The notes under the pieces: generated by a model
What the model was told of the DNA's origin: nothing
Databases searched by the model: none
The model's input: only the letters and a program-made list of their open reading frames with translations
Assembly (NCBI GenBank): GCA_035307785.1
Contig: DATGHS010000353.1
Location: 1-23,866 of the forward strand
Direction: 5' to 3'
Origin: DATGHS01 sp035307785
GTDB lineage: Bacteria; Planctomycetota; Planctomycetia; Gemmatales; Gemmataceae
DNA length: 23,866 nucleotides
Shown here: in pieces, positions 7,374 to 14,795 of the stretch
How the letters are laid out: each line of letters begins with the position of its first letter
How positions within the stretch are numbered: position 1 is the stretch's first letter
Translations under genes and position numbers: made by a program

Positions 7374-10300
7374 GTCCACCTCGCCTCAAAACGAGAGGCC
7401 AGAACTTCCCCAAGTGCCGGGTTATGAGATCCGTGACGTGCTGGGTCGTGGAGGCATGGGGGTTGTCTTTCGCGCCTATGATGCGATTTTCGACCGTCCG
7501 CTGGCGATCAAGGTGCTCACATCAATTCGAGGCGCCCAAGCCGAGAATGAGAAACGCTTTCTCGAAGAAGCTCGCATCACGGGTCAATTGCAGCATCCCG
7601 GAATTCCGCCTGCGCATGAGATGGGCCGCCTGAAGGATGGACGACCGTTTTTCAGCATGAAATTGATTGAGGGCCGTACGCTGCATGAACTCTTGGGGAA
7701 GCGGCTCACGCCCCAGACGGAATTGCCGCGTTTCCTCAAAATATTCGAACAGATTGCGCAGACTCTTGCGTACGTGCACAATCAGGGTGTCATTCATCGC
7801 GATTTAAAGCCGTCCAATATCATGGTCGGTCCCTTCGGCGAAGTACAGGTTATGGACTGGGGGCTGGCGAAGCGAATGTATGCTGAAAAATGGGCGGGAA
7901 GAGAAGCGCCAAAGTCAACGCCGGTGGCGGCTGCAGCCGAAACAATTGCATCGCCGGACAGCGGGTACGGATCGTTGCCGCCACAGAATCCAGGCCCGGT
8001 GACACAGCATCTTGAGAAAACTGTGGTGACGACGCCGCGCCCCGATTTCGATCGTCTTACTCAAACCGGTCAGGCGTTGGGCACGCCCGCGTTTATGGCG
8101 CCGGAACAGGCCCGAGGGGAGATCGACATCCTGGACGAACGAACCGATGTATTTGGCCTCGGAGCAATCCTATGCGTGATTCTCACCGGGGCGCCACCGT
8201 ACCGCGGAGTTGATCAGGAATCGAATGTTCGTCGCGCGGCAAATGCAGAATTGGGTGACGCTTACCAACGACTGCGACTCAGCCTTGCCGACGCCGAACT
8301 GATTGACCTTTGTTGCCAGTGTTTGCAGGCTGAAGCGGAAAAGCGACCGGCACACGCGGGAGTTGTCGCAGATCAAATCAGCCGGTATCTCGCGTCGGTC
8401 CAAGAGCAGCTCGAGCAAGCGCGCGTGGCGCGGGCCACGGCAGAACTTCAAGCGGGCGAGGAGCGGAAGCGCCGGCGCCTGGCAATTGGCTTAGCGATCA
8501 GTGTCGCCATGGTCATCCTGGTTTCCTGTGCGATGGGACTATGGTATGTGCGCGAACAAGCCAAACGGGATACAGAAGCGGCCATTCGCCGGAGTTATTT
8601 GGAGCGCGAAGTCTCGAATGCCTTGAATGAAGGGGAACAGCGCCGGCGCGAACTCCATGAGCGCTTACGGGACGAACGCAAAGCCGCCGAACTTCTCAGC
8701 AATCCCAGGGAATGGCAACGACTGGTCGATTCGGCCCAGGAGTCGCTCAGACGAGCCGGGGTGCTTGCCGCGGACAGCCAAGACAATCTTTCAGTCGATT
8801 TGCGCCAGCGCTTGGTAAAGCTTGCCGAGGAGCTGACGACGGACGAGAAGGAACGCCGGCTGGCGGCAGAATTGGACCGAATCCGCCTCGAGTTAACCGA
8901 AGTGCAGCAGGGCCAAGTCCGCATTCAACCCGTAGGGCCAAAAATGGCCCAGGCGTTTCGCGCGGCCGGTTACGATATCGTGCAAGGGAATCCGCCTGAC
9001 CTTGCGCTCCAAATTCGGCAATCGCCAATCCGTCTGGCGCTGGTGGGCGCATTGGATTTTTGGGCGCAGTCTGCCACGGAACAGGAACTCCAGGCCCGTC
9101 TCCTGGAAGTGGCGCGTCGGGCCGATCCGGACCCATGGCGCGACCGCTTCCGGCAGCCAGACGTCTGGGACGCTCGTGCCAGGCTCCAACAATTGGCAAA
9201 CCAAGTCGATTGTGCCCATCATTCTCCACAAGTGTTGACGGCATTGGGCGATCGGCTCCGCAGCCGGAATGGCGATGCCTTGGCATTGTTTCGGCGCGCG
9301 CTCCTGGCGCATCCGGCCGATTTTTGGCTTTATGTAGAATTTGGCATGACCAGCAAGAATCCGGTCGAGCAGGCGGGAGCCTTCCGGGCCGCGTTGTCTA
9401 TCCGTCCGGACTCGCCCATCCTTCACTACAACTTGGGGGTTGTCCTGCAGGCTCAGCGCTACTGGGAAGAGGCCGCTGCCTGCTATCGGCAAGCGATCGA
9501 GCTGGATCCCCAGTCCGGCGGCGCCCATAACAATCTGGGCTTGGTGCTCGAAGAACAGGGCCATCGCGTCGAGTCCATGGCCTGTTACCGTCGAGCCATC
9601 GAGTGCGATCCCCGGAACGCCACGGCGTACATCAACCTCGGCGGAGCCTTGAAGGCCGAACACCAGATCGATGAGGCTATAACCTGGTACCGGAAAGCTC
9701 TCGAGATTGATCCGAACCATTCTGCCGCTCTCAACAATCTGGGCGGTGCGCTTATCGAACAAGGCAAACTAGAACAAGGCATGAGCTATCTACGCCAAGC
9801 GCTCGCATCTGGTCCGGACAATGCCATGGCTTGGTGCAATCTGGGCCTGGCGCTGCGCAAGCAATGGAAATTCGCCGAAGCACTCATCTATTTCCTGCGC
9901 GGTCATGAGATTGGCTCGCGCGATAGTGCCTGGGCGTATCCTTCGGCGGAATGGATCGCCTCGGCCGAGCGCGCCCTGGGGTTGGAAAAGAGACTTGCGG
10001 CCGTACTCGGCGGGGGAAGTCCGACCGGCAATGCTTGGGAAAAGCTGGCGTTGGCCGAATTGTGTATGGCGCGCCAAAAGAACCACGCCGTTGCGGTACG
10101 TTGTTACGTTGCGGCTTTCACGGCGGATTCTCATTTGGTCGACGATATATCGGCAGGCCATCGGTACCGAGCCGCACGTGCCGCCGTGCAAGCAGCGGCC
10201 AGCGCAGAAGTTAGCAGCGATCTGAATGAAACGGAACGTGAACGCTTGCGCAAGCAGGCCCTGGGCTGGCTGACCTCCGAGCTGAAGGCTTGGGATGCGC

Positions 10301-10479
10301 GAACGGAACAACAATCGATCCCACGCCCGGTGGTCACCCAGCTTTTGCACCGCTGGCAAAATGACGCGGCCTTGACCAGCGTTCGTGACGAGGCCGCGCT
10401 GTCTAAGCTAACGGTAGAGGAGCAGAGTGCCTGGCGGCGGTTTTGGGTTGATGTCGCGCGCCTCGCGAGTCCGCAGTGA
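7372..10479 (+). CDS. Membrane-anchored Ser/Thr protein kinase with C-terminal TPR repeats
   Basis: A 1035-residue signalling protein. Kinase domain at about residues 18-343: Gly-loop GRGGMG (25-30), catalytic Lys in AIKVL (K47), HRDLKPSN (142-149, D144), DWG in place of DFG (162-164) and GTPAFMAPEQ (237-246). Between DWG and GTP there is an insert of about 70 residues rich in Pro, Ala, Ser and Thr, so the activation segment is unusually long. A coiled coil precedes a single membrane segment at 370-393, and a second charged helical region follows. TPR units lie at about 640-860 (for example ILHYNLGVVLQAQRYWEEAA and NATAYINLGGALKAEHQIDE). The kinase faces the cytoplasm and the TPR part the outside if the positive-inside rule holds. 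ATG 7372 has no strong Shine-Dalgarno. Substrates are unknown. Confidence 0.92.
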   Translation: MSTSPQNERPELPQVPGYEIRDVLGRGGMGVVFRAYDAIFDRPLAIKVLTSIRGAQAENEKRFLEEARITGQLQHPGIPPAHEMGRLKDGRPFFSMKLIEGRTLHELLGKRLTPQTELPRFLKIFEQIAQTLAYVHNQGVIHRDLKPSNIMVGPFGEVQVMDWGLAKRMYAEKWAGREAPKSTPVAAAAETIASPDSGYGSLPPQNPGPVTQHLEKTVVTTPRPDFDRLTQTGQALGTPAFMAPEQARGEIDILDERTDVFGLGAILCVILTGAPPYRGVDQESNVRRAANAELGDAYQRLRLSLADAELIDLCCQCLQAEAEKRPAHAGVVADQISRYLASVQEQLEQARVARATAELQAGEERKRRRLAIGLAISVAMVILVSCAMGLWYVREQAKRDTEAAIRRSYLEREVSNALNEGEQRRRELHERLRDERKAAELLSNPREWQRLVDSAQESLRRAGVLAADSQDNLSVDLRQRLVKLAEELTTDEKERRLAAELDRIRLELTEVQQGQVRIQPVGPKMAQAFRAAGYDIVQGNPPDLALQIRQSPIRLALVGALDFWAQSATEQELQARLLEVARRADPDPWRDRFRQPDVWDARARLQQLANQVDCAHHSPQVLTALGDRLRSRNGDALALFRRALLAHPADFWLYVEFGMTSKNPVEQAGAFRAALSIRPDSPILHYNLGVVLQAQRYWEEAAACYRQAIELDPQSGGAHNNLGLVLEEQGHRVESMACYRRAIECDPRNATAYINLGGALKAEHQIDEAITWYRKALEIDPNHSAALNNLGGALIEQGKLEQGMSYLRQALASGPDNAMAWCNLGLALRKQWKFAEALIYFLRGHEIGSRDSAWAYPSAEWIASAERALGLEKRLAAVLGGGSPTGNAWEKLALAELCMARQKNHAVAVRCYVAAFTADSHLVDDISAGHRYRAARAAVQAAASAEVSSDLNETERERLRKQALGWLTSELKAWDARTEQQSIPRPVVTQLLHRWQNDAALTSVRDEAALSKLTVEEQSAWRRFWVDVARLASPQ

Positions 10480-10482
10480 TGG

Positions 10483-10501
10483 TTTCGGAGTGGCTCCGAA
10501 A
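10483..10501 (+). terminator. Hairpin directly after the kinase gene
   Basis: TTTCGGAG (10483-10490) pairs with CTCCGAAA (10494-10501) over a TGG loop, an eight-base perfect stem starting three bases after the kinase stop. No T-run follows, so it would be a non-canonical terminator or an mRNA 3'-end stabiliser. Confidence 0.45.
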
Positions 10502-10759
10502 AACGTGCAGAATTAGCGATACCAAACCTCTGTCGAGGCGCTGGTCATCGCGAGGATAATAGCCCAGCCTAGCATTCAATGTCCACAGGGTGCCGATCCG
10601 CACAGCGCATCTTGGGAATGATTCCAAAAGTGCTCATTGTTCTTGATCGCTGCGATCAAGTCGGCAAGTGATTCCGTACTGTAAACAGTCAGGAGGAAAC
10701 GAGGGACCGAAAGATTCCGGTGCCGCTAATTGCGGGCGGGGGTGACATGAACCTGCGAA
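10502..10759. other. Gap with a startless open frame on the minus strand
   Basis: No gene with a normal start is seen. On the minus strand a frame is open from after a TAG (10728-10726) to a TGA (10578-10576). Its last 40 codons read like protein (TESLADLIAAIKNNEHFWNH, then SQDALCGSAPCGH) but contain no ATG, GTG or suitably placed start. It may be the worn tail of a lost gene. A shorter overlapping frame starting at ATG 10627 has no protein-like features. Confidence 0.3.
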
Positions 10760-11095
10760 TTACTCTTCGCAATTTGGCCGCTGGTTGCTTTCCCAGTCCA
10801 GGTAAGCCTCTACGTCTGCAAGCGCTTGAAATGGCCCGGCTATCTCCACGTCGCAATCGTCAACGATCCACCAACCGGTTGGGCGTCGTCGGACGTTTCT
10901 ACCGGCTCCGGGAGTTTTTGTCGGCTGAAACGCGTCAACGAGCTTGGTTGGGTCCTTCTGGTACAGAAACGCACCGGAATCATCTTTGGGCGGGGAGATC
11001 GCCGCCGCCGATTGACCCGGTTGCGCTGTGGCTTTAGGCTCGCCGGTTTGGCTTCCTGCCTTGTCGCAGCCGGGATCGTGCGTTGAGAGCGCCAT
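10760..11095 (-). CDS. Hypothetical protein with WWIVDD C-terminal motif
   Basis: A 111-residue soluble protein of unknown function. The first 45 residues are low-complexity and rich in Pro, Ala, Lys and Ser; the last 45 form a compact sequence with GWWIVDDCDVEIAGPFQALA followed by DVEAYLDW, which looks like a small folded domain. AGGGGG about eight bases before the ATG gives a strong ribosome binding site, and a promoter with a perfect TATAAT lies about 95 bases upstream. The frame on the opposite strand (10720-11037) has no such signals. The gene is alone, opposite in direction to the kinase, and its stop faces the kinase's end. Confidence 0.68.
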   Translation of the reverse strand: MALSTHDPGCDKAGSQTGEPKATAQPGQSAAAISPPKDDSGAFLYQKDPTKLVDAFQPTKTPGAGRNVRRRPTGWWIVDDCDVEIAGPFQALADVEAYLDWESNQRPNCEE

Positions 11096-11163
11096 ATTGC
11101 TGCCCCCTAAATAGGGTTATCGGTGAACCGAGTTTACGGCCGAATTTAACAAATATGTCATAG

Positions 11164-11194
11164 AGATTTAGTTTTGTCTACCAAATCTATTATA
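11164..11194 (-). promoter_or_regulatory. Promoter -10 box with an adjoining nine-base dyad
   Basis: On the minus strand TATAAT (11194-11189) is followed at once by AGATTTGGT (11188-11180), a seven-base spacer and ACTAAATCT (11172-11164), a nine-base stem with one G-U wobble. Transcription would start near 11182, so the dyad covers the start site and the first transcribed bases: an operator position, or a 5'-end hairpin. The -35 region is weak (TTCTTG at 15-base spacing). The region is clearly AT-richer than its surroundings. The gene served is the 111-residue hypothetical protein. Confidence 0.5.
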
Positions 11195-11325
11195 CCAACA
11201 AAGGATGGGCAAGAAGGCGCATGAGCAAAGATTGTGCCATATCAAGAGTTCTAGTGGGTTTTCGCCGCCTTTGGTCGTGCTTACTTGAAGCGGCGCGTAT
11301 TCAGCTTAGGGGCTCGTTGCGGCAG

Positions 11326-11491
11326 CCATTATTTCCACCTGGCCCAGGCGTACCTCCTGGACAATCGACGATCGGAAGCCCTGTATGCCTGGAAACGGGC
11401 GCGGCAAAAGTACGATTTGAAGCCACACGATCTTCACCCGCTGGAGCGCGCCGACTTTGAGCGGCTCCAGAAATTGCTGGAGACAACCTAG
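11326..11491 (+). pseudogene. C-terminal remnant of a planctomycete TPR protein
   Basis: The segment encodes GSHYFHLAQAYLLDNRRSEA, then a Lys/Arg-rich helix and LKPHDLHPLERADFERLQKL, ending at TAG 11489-11491. This is the kind of sequence found at the very end of long TPR proteins in planctomycetes (HLAxAY...GLKPxDLHPLER...L). Upstream the frame continues without similarity to a TAG at 11251 and has only a TTG (11285) as a possible start, so the body of the gene is missing. I call it a 5'-truncated remnant. The stretch 11492-11705 after it shows no supportable gene. Confidence 0.5.
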
Positions 11492-11705
11492 ACGCCGGGC
11501 CCATGCTGCTCGGCGCCTGGTTTCCATGCCTTCTTCCTCTCGCGCTGCTTCGTCGGCCGCAACGAACGATATCTTCCCTGTTCGCGCCGGCCTTGCGAGA
11601 CGGGCAGCGGCAATAGCCCTACATCTCATCGGGGGCGCCGATTGGCCCGCATTTTGGCGCGGCCGCCAGCCGACCGCTGCAGTCGATGGCCTGGGCCGGG
11701 TCGAA

Positions 11706-12095
11706 TTAGAATTCATCCAGCTGTGGTTGGCGATGACCGGGGCCGTCGGGGCCGAGTATGCCGGCCATCTTTTTCCACTGTGCGGCGCGTTCTTCGCCCA
11801 GTTCGGTAAGGCGCTGTTGCAGCCAAATATGTATTTGCTGGTCGGCCAGGTCGGCGCTGAGCCGCGGCAACGGCTGCGAAAGATCGGGCGCGATCTGGTT
11901 GACCGGCAGATCGTTCGGCGCGGCTTGCTCGACCGGCTGATCGTTCGGCGCGCACTGGTTTTCTGACGGGACCGGATCCCGGCGTTGCTCGGCGAGCATG
12001 CGGAGCAACTCATCGAAGCGGTGCATCTCATCCCTCACAAACTCGCGGTGTTCGGTGAACAGGGCGCCAAATACGCGCATCATCCCACCCATCAT
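11706..12095 (-). CDS. Hypothetical coiled-coil protein (129 residues)
   Basis: Begins MMGGMMRVFGALFTEHREFV, followed by an amphipathic helix (RDEMHRFDELLRMLAEQ), a central Pro/Asn/Gln-rich linker with the repeated unit APNDxPVxQ, and a C-terminal helix IHIWLQQRLTELGEERAAQW. Helix-linker-helix proteins of this style occur in planctomycetes without known function; this is recall, not a search. The ATG is preceded by CCAAGAG, a weak ribosome site. The same frame continues upstream with protein-like sequence (SYQQQTFAQFQE) into a TAA, so the true protein may have been longer and this start may be internal to a damaged gene. Confidence 0.5.
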   Translation of the reverse strand: MMGGMMRVFGALFTEHREFVRDEMHRFDELLRMLAEQRRDPVPSENQCAPNDQPVEQAAPNDLPVNQIAPDLSQPLPRLSADLADQQIHIWLQQRLTELGEERAAQWKKMAGILGPDGPGHRQPQLDEF

Positions 12096-12347
12096 CTCTT
12101 GGAATTGCGCAAACGTTTGTTGCTGGTACGACGTAGCCGTCCGGTGAAGACATTACCCGGCGAGTCCCTGTCCGCTTGCCAAGGCAAAAGGCGCGGCCGG
12201 CCCGACCCCGTATTGCTGTTTGGTGCCGCCTGGTGCGGAGGTCCAAAACGCGAACGTTTCCGGTGGCGCAGCAGTCAGCGAAAGGTCAAGCGCATCTCGG
12301 AGCAACACTGAGAGAAGACGAAAGAAATTCGTCCGCGAGAAAGGAAC
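12096..12347 (-). pseudogene. Upstream part of the coiled-coil gene, interrupted by an in-frame TAA
   Basis: The frame of the 129-residue protein is open backwards to 12152, meets TAA at 12155-12153, then is open again to a TAG at 12350-12348. The segment before the TAA reads TAAPPETFAFWTSAPGGTKQ followed by a Gly/Pro/Ala-rich linker, similar in composition to the linker-rich N-termini of such proteins. There is no ATG start and no ribosome site; the first GTG is at 12308. It may be the decayed 5' part of one longer gene, or chance. Confidence 0.3.
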
Positions 12348-12383
12348 CTACCTTGACTTTCGAGGCCATATTACGGTTCGGCA

Positions 12384-13553
12384 CTACCGGTCCTTCGCCG
12401 TAGCTTCCTTCACGAGCGTATCTACGGCCTCATCCAGTAAGCGGAATTCCAACGGATTCTCGTCTTTTCCGCTCCGAAAGCTGATGGCCCGAAGCATGTC
12501 CCCTTTGTAGCGGATCACCCCTTTTCCGTCGATCAAGTAGAGCGTCGGCCAACCTTGCACATTCCATCGCGTGGCAATCGGGCCGCTGGTACTCCCGCCG
12601 TCCCAGAACGACCGCCAGACAATCCCCTTTTCGGCGCACACCTTCTGGGCTGCTTCTCGGTCCTTGTCGCTGTTGACCCCGACAATGACGAAGGGCTTTC
12701 CTTCGAGCCTTTTCACGAGCGACCGCTCGTGTGGCACATCGGCCATGCACGGCCCTCACCAACTTCCCCAGAAGTTGAGCAGCACCACCTTCCCCTTGTA
12801 ATCGCTCAACCGGAACTTCTTGCCGTCCAGGTCCTCACCCTCGATCTCTGGCGCGGCCTTGCCGATCGAGAGGTGCTTTAAGGCGAAGAGTTCCCCTTCC
12901 GCCTCCTTCCCCAGCGTGGTCGTGTGTTTCAGATCAGCGTACTTGTCGATCACCTGCTGAAACAACTTCTCGGCCTCCCGCTCAATTGGCTCTCGCTCCT
13001 CCGGCAAGTTATTGCCCATCCCGTCGGCCCGCGTCCGCAGGCAAATGGCCAGGCTGAAGCGGGCGTATCCCTGGACAGAGCGGTGAGGGCTTTTGTCGAT
13101 TGCCTTTCGCAGCATCTGGTCGCCAACCTGGCCGGAGCCGTACATGAGGGCCTTGCAAATATCCGCCAGGCGCTCCTCCTCAATCCAGTGCGCTAAAACG
13201 GTTTCCGCGGCCTGATTCGTCTCCGGGCTTCCCGGTAGCCGGCTGAGCAGCCAGCGAAAAGCTTCAATCACAACGGGGTCTTTCGAGTGGTCCCGGATAA
13301 GCTTCAGGAACTGCCCCGCATAGTGGTCCGCAGACGCCTCGGTCCCAAGTTCCTTTAGCACGCGCTGGCGTTCCTCGTCGGTCTTGGCTGCGTTGTACGC
13401 CTTACTGAACGCCTCCTGGGCCTGCTGGTGGGCTTTAACCAGCACCCGGTACTTCTCATGGGGTGTTGGAGACTCGGGTTGGTCCGCGGTGAGGTGACCC
13501 ATCGTCGGAAACCAGAGCAACAAGGCCGCCATGCATCGAATGGCGAACCGCAT
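12384..13553 (-). CDS. TlpA-like thioredoxin-fold protein with selenocysteine (UxxC active site)
   Basis: A 389-residue exported redox protein if TGA 12758-12756 is read as selenocysteine (residue 266). Seen: a signal peptide (MRFAIRCMAALLLWFPTMGH, cleavage near LTA-DQ), a helical domain at about 30-225 typical of planctomycete TlpA proteins, then a thioredoxin domain: APEIEGEDLDGKKFRLSDY, KGKVVLLNFWGSW, TGA, G-P-C269, later VGVNSD and the cis-Pro loop GWPTLYLID. The TGA takes the place of the first Cys of WCGPC and the frame continues for 123 codons to TAG. A perfect hairpin 24 bases after the TGA fits a bacterial SECIS element. AGGAG seven bases before ATG 13553 fixes the start. Expected role: thiol-disulfide exchange or peroxide reduction outside the cytoplasm. 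A nonsense mutation is the alternative; the exact active-site position and the hairpin argue against it. Confidence 0.85.
12714..12731 (-). promoter_or_regulatory. Bacterial SECIS-like hairpin of the TlpA-like gene
   Basis: Read on the minus strand: CACGAGC (12731-12725), loop GGTC (12724-12721), GCTCGTG (12720-12714), a perfect seven-base stem with a four-base loop. The loop begins 31 bases after the TGA. In bacterial selenoprotein mRNAs the SelB-binding hairpin lies in the coding sequence just after UGA, with a G in the first loop positions; the GGUC loop is like that of the E. coli formate dehydrogenase element. It encodes HERSLV. Confidence 0.75.
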
Positions 13554-13692
13554 GATCGCTCCTCGTTAGGTTGTGGATTGCTGAAAGGTCAGTTTGAGCC
13601 GTTGGTTCGCCGACTTCCGCCCGCGTTCTGGCACTACGCGACCCATCGCTTGCTTGTAGCGCGTCAATTGCGGAAGCACAGTGCCTCCCCTT

Positions 13693-13711
13693 TACGCCGT
13701 CCCGCGGCGTA
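13693..13711 (-). terminator. Hairpin after the esterase gene
   Basis: TACGCCG (13693-13699) pairs with CGGCGTA (13705-13711) over a five-base loop, nine bases after the esterase stop on the minus strand. No T-run follows, so it may be a weak terminator or a processing/stability hairpin between the esterase and the TlpA-like gene. The rest of 13554-13720 holds no gene; it ends in a good ribosome site. Confidence 0.35.
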
Positions 13712-13720
13712 CAAAACGCA

Positions 13721-14584
13721 TTATTTGTCCTTCGCTTTTTCCTTCTCCTTGTCGCGGAATAGTTTTTGCGAGAACAGATACAGGTCGTTCATCCACACCG
13801 TGAACGTGTGGCCACCCGCTTCAACGTGCCAAATGTGCGGGATCTCCTGTTTTTCCAGCAAATCGTGGTAGCCCTTGTTTGCTTTCAACAGCGAATCCTC
13901 TTCGCCGCATGAGATCCAGAGCAGGCGAATCTTCTTGACCGCGTCGCCCTTATCGCCCGGAATCCTCGGTCGGCCGTTCGCCGACGAGAAGCCGCCGATG
14001 TAGGCGAACGTGTCGAGGTGCCGGACGCCGATGCGGAGCGCCTGACCGCCGCCCCTCGACAGACCGGCGAGGGCCCGGTGCTCGGGGTCGGTGAGCGTGG
14101 CATAGCGCGCCTCGATCAGCGGCATGACGTCCTTGAACAGCTCCGACTCGAACACGGTGAATTCGGAGCCGTCGCCGTTGGGAATCTCGCCGTTGGGCAT
14201 GACCACGATCATCGGCGTCAGTTTCTTGTCGGCGTAGAGGTTGTCGAGAATGTCCCCGGCCGAGCCCCACTTCGTCCAATCTGATTCATTTCCGCCCTTG
14301 CCGTGCAGCAGGTAAAAGACGGGATACTGGGTTTCCTTGTCGTAGCCTGGCGGCGTGTAGACGACCAGCTTGCGCTTGGTGTTGAGCGTCTTGGAGTCGT
14401 ACTCAATGGTTTCGATTTGGCCGCGTTCGATGCCGTCGCGGCGGATGGCAAAGCCCTCGGGGGCTTTCGGGACTTGCTTTTCCTGTGTCTTTTCCGGCAC
14501 TTTTTCCTGGGCGGCGAGCGGCATGGTCAGGGCCAGCAGGATGACCGCGAGGGCCATCGACACCACGAATCGCAGAGCGGGCAT
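13721..14584 (-). CDS. Exported alpha/beta-hydrolase esterase (esterase D/XynZ-type)
   Basis: A 287-residue secreted enzyme. Seen: a signal peptide (MPALRFVVSMALAVILLALT, cleavage after LAA), a short Lys/Glu/Pro linker, then the putative-esterase fold: KRKLVVYTPPGYD, YPVFYLLHGKGGNESDW (oxyanion loop), MIVVMPNGEIPNG, the nucleophile elbow GLSRGGG with catalytic Ser, the acid region ISCGEEDSL and the catalytic His in EAGGHTFTVW. This matches the feruloyl-/acetyl-xylan esterase-like and siderophore-esterase-like group (PF00756); the substrate cannot be told. GGAGG seven bases before ATG 14584 defines the start; the same frame is open upstream to 15313, but that part is antisense to the WD40 gene. 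The C-terminus is a Lys/Glu-rich tail. Confidence 0.87.
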   Translation of the reverse strand: MPALRFVVSMALAVILLALTMPLAAQEKVPEKTQEKQVPKAPEGFAIRRDGIERGQIETIEYDSKTLNTKRKLVVYTPPGYDKETQYPVFYLLHGKGGNESDWTKWGSAGDILDNLYADKKLTPMIVVMPNGEIPNGDGSEFTVFESELFKDVMPLIEARYATLTDPEHRALAGLSRGGGQALRIGVRHLDTFAYIGGFSSANGRPRIPGDKGDAVKKIRLLWISCGEEDSLLKANKGYHDLLEKQEIPHIWHVEAGGHTFTVWMNDLYLFSQKLFRDKEKEKAKDK

Positions 14585-14669
14585 GGCGTTCCTCCACTGG
14601 TGAACTCCACGGCGGCAGACGTCGTGGACGATGCAAGCATTGCATTCGGATTCTGGCGAGCGGGCATTC

Positions 14670-14707
14670 GGGCCATCCCAGGTTTCCGCAGAAACTTCGG
14701 GTGGCCC
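14670..14707 (-). terminator. Long interrupted hairpin between the WD40 selenoprotein gene and the esterase gene
   Basis: Outer stem GGGCCA (14670-14675) with TGGCCC (14702-14707) and inner stem GTTTC (14682-14686) with GAAAC (14691-14695), separated by partly paired six-base segments and capped by a four-base loop. It lies about 90 bases after the WD40 stop and 86 bases before the esterase ATG. No T-run follows. It may end or process the upstream mRNA. Apart from it, 14585-14795 holds no gene I can support. Confidence 0.4.
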
Positions 14708-14795
14708 CGAATTCGCCTCGACACGCGTCGTCGCCTCAAGCCTCCGTCGAAACCTTGGCTTTGGTGAAGCGCTCGCCACCGGCGGCATGCGGTTT

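Noticed and set aside
8893..9762. 289-codon minus-strand frame inside the kinase gene
   Set aside because: Shadow of the TPR-coding region; the plus-strand frame has clear domains.
11457..11966. 169-codon plus-strand frame
   Set aside because: Largely antisense to the coiled-coil gene; basic low-complexity start and no ribosome site.
12756..12758. TGA as a genuine stop, with 12384-12746 as a separate gene
   Set aside because: The downstream frame has only an internal ATG without a ribosome site, begins in the middle of a thioredoxin domain, and the TGA sits exactly on an active-site Cys codon, followed by a SECIS-like hairpin.
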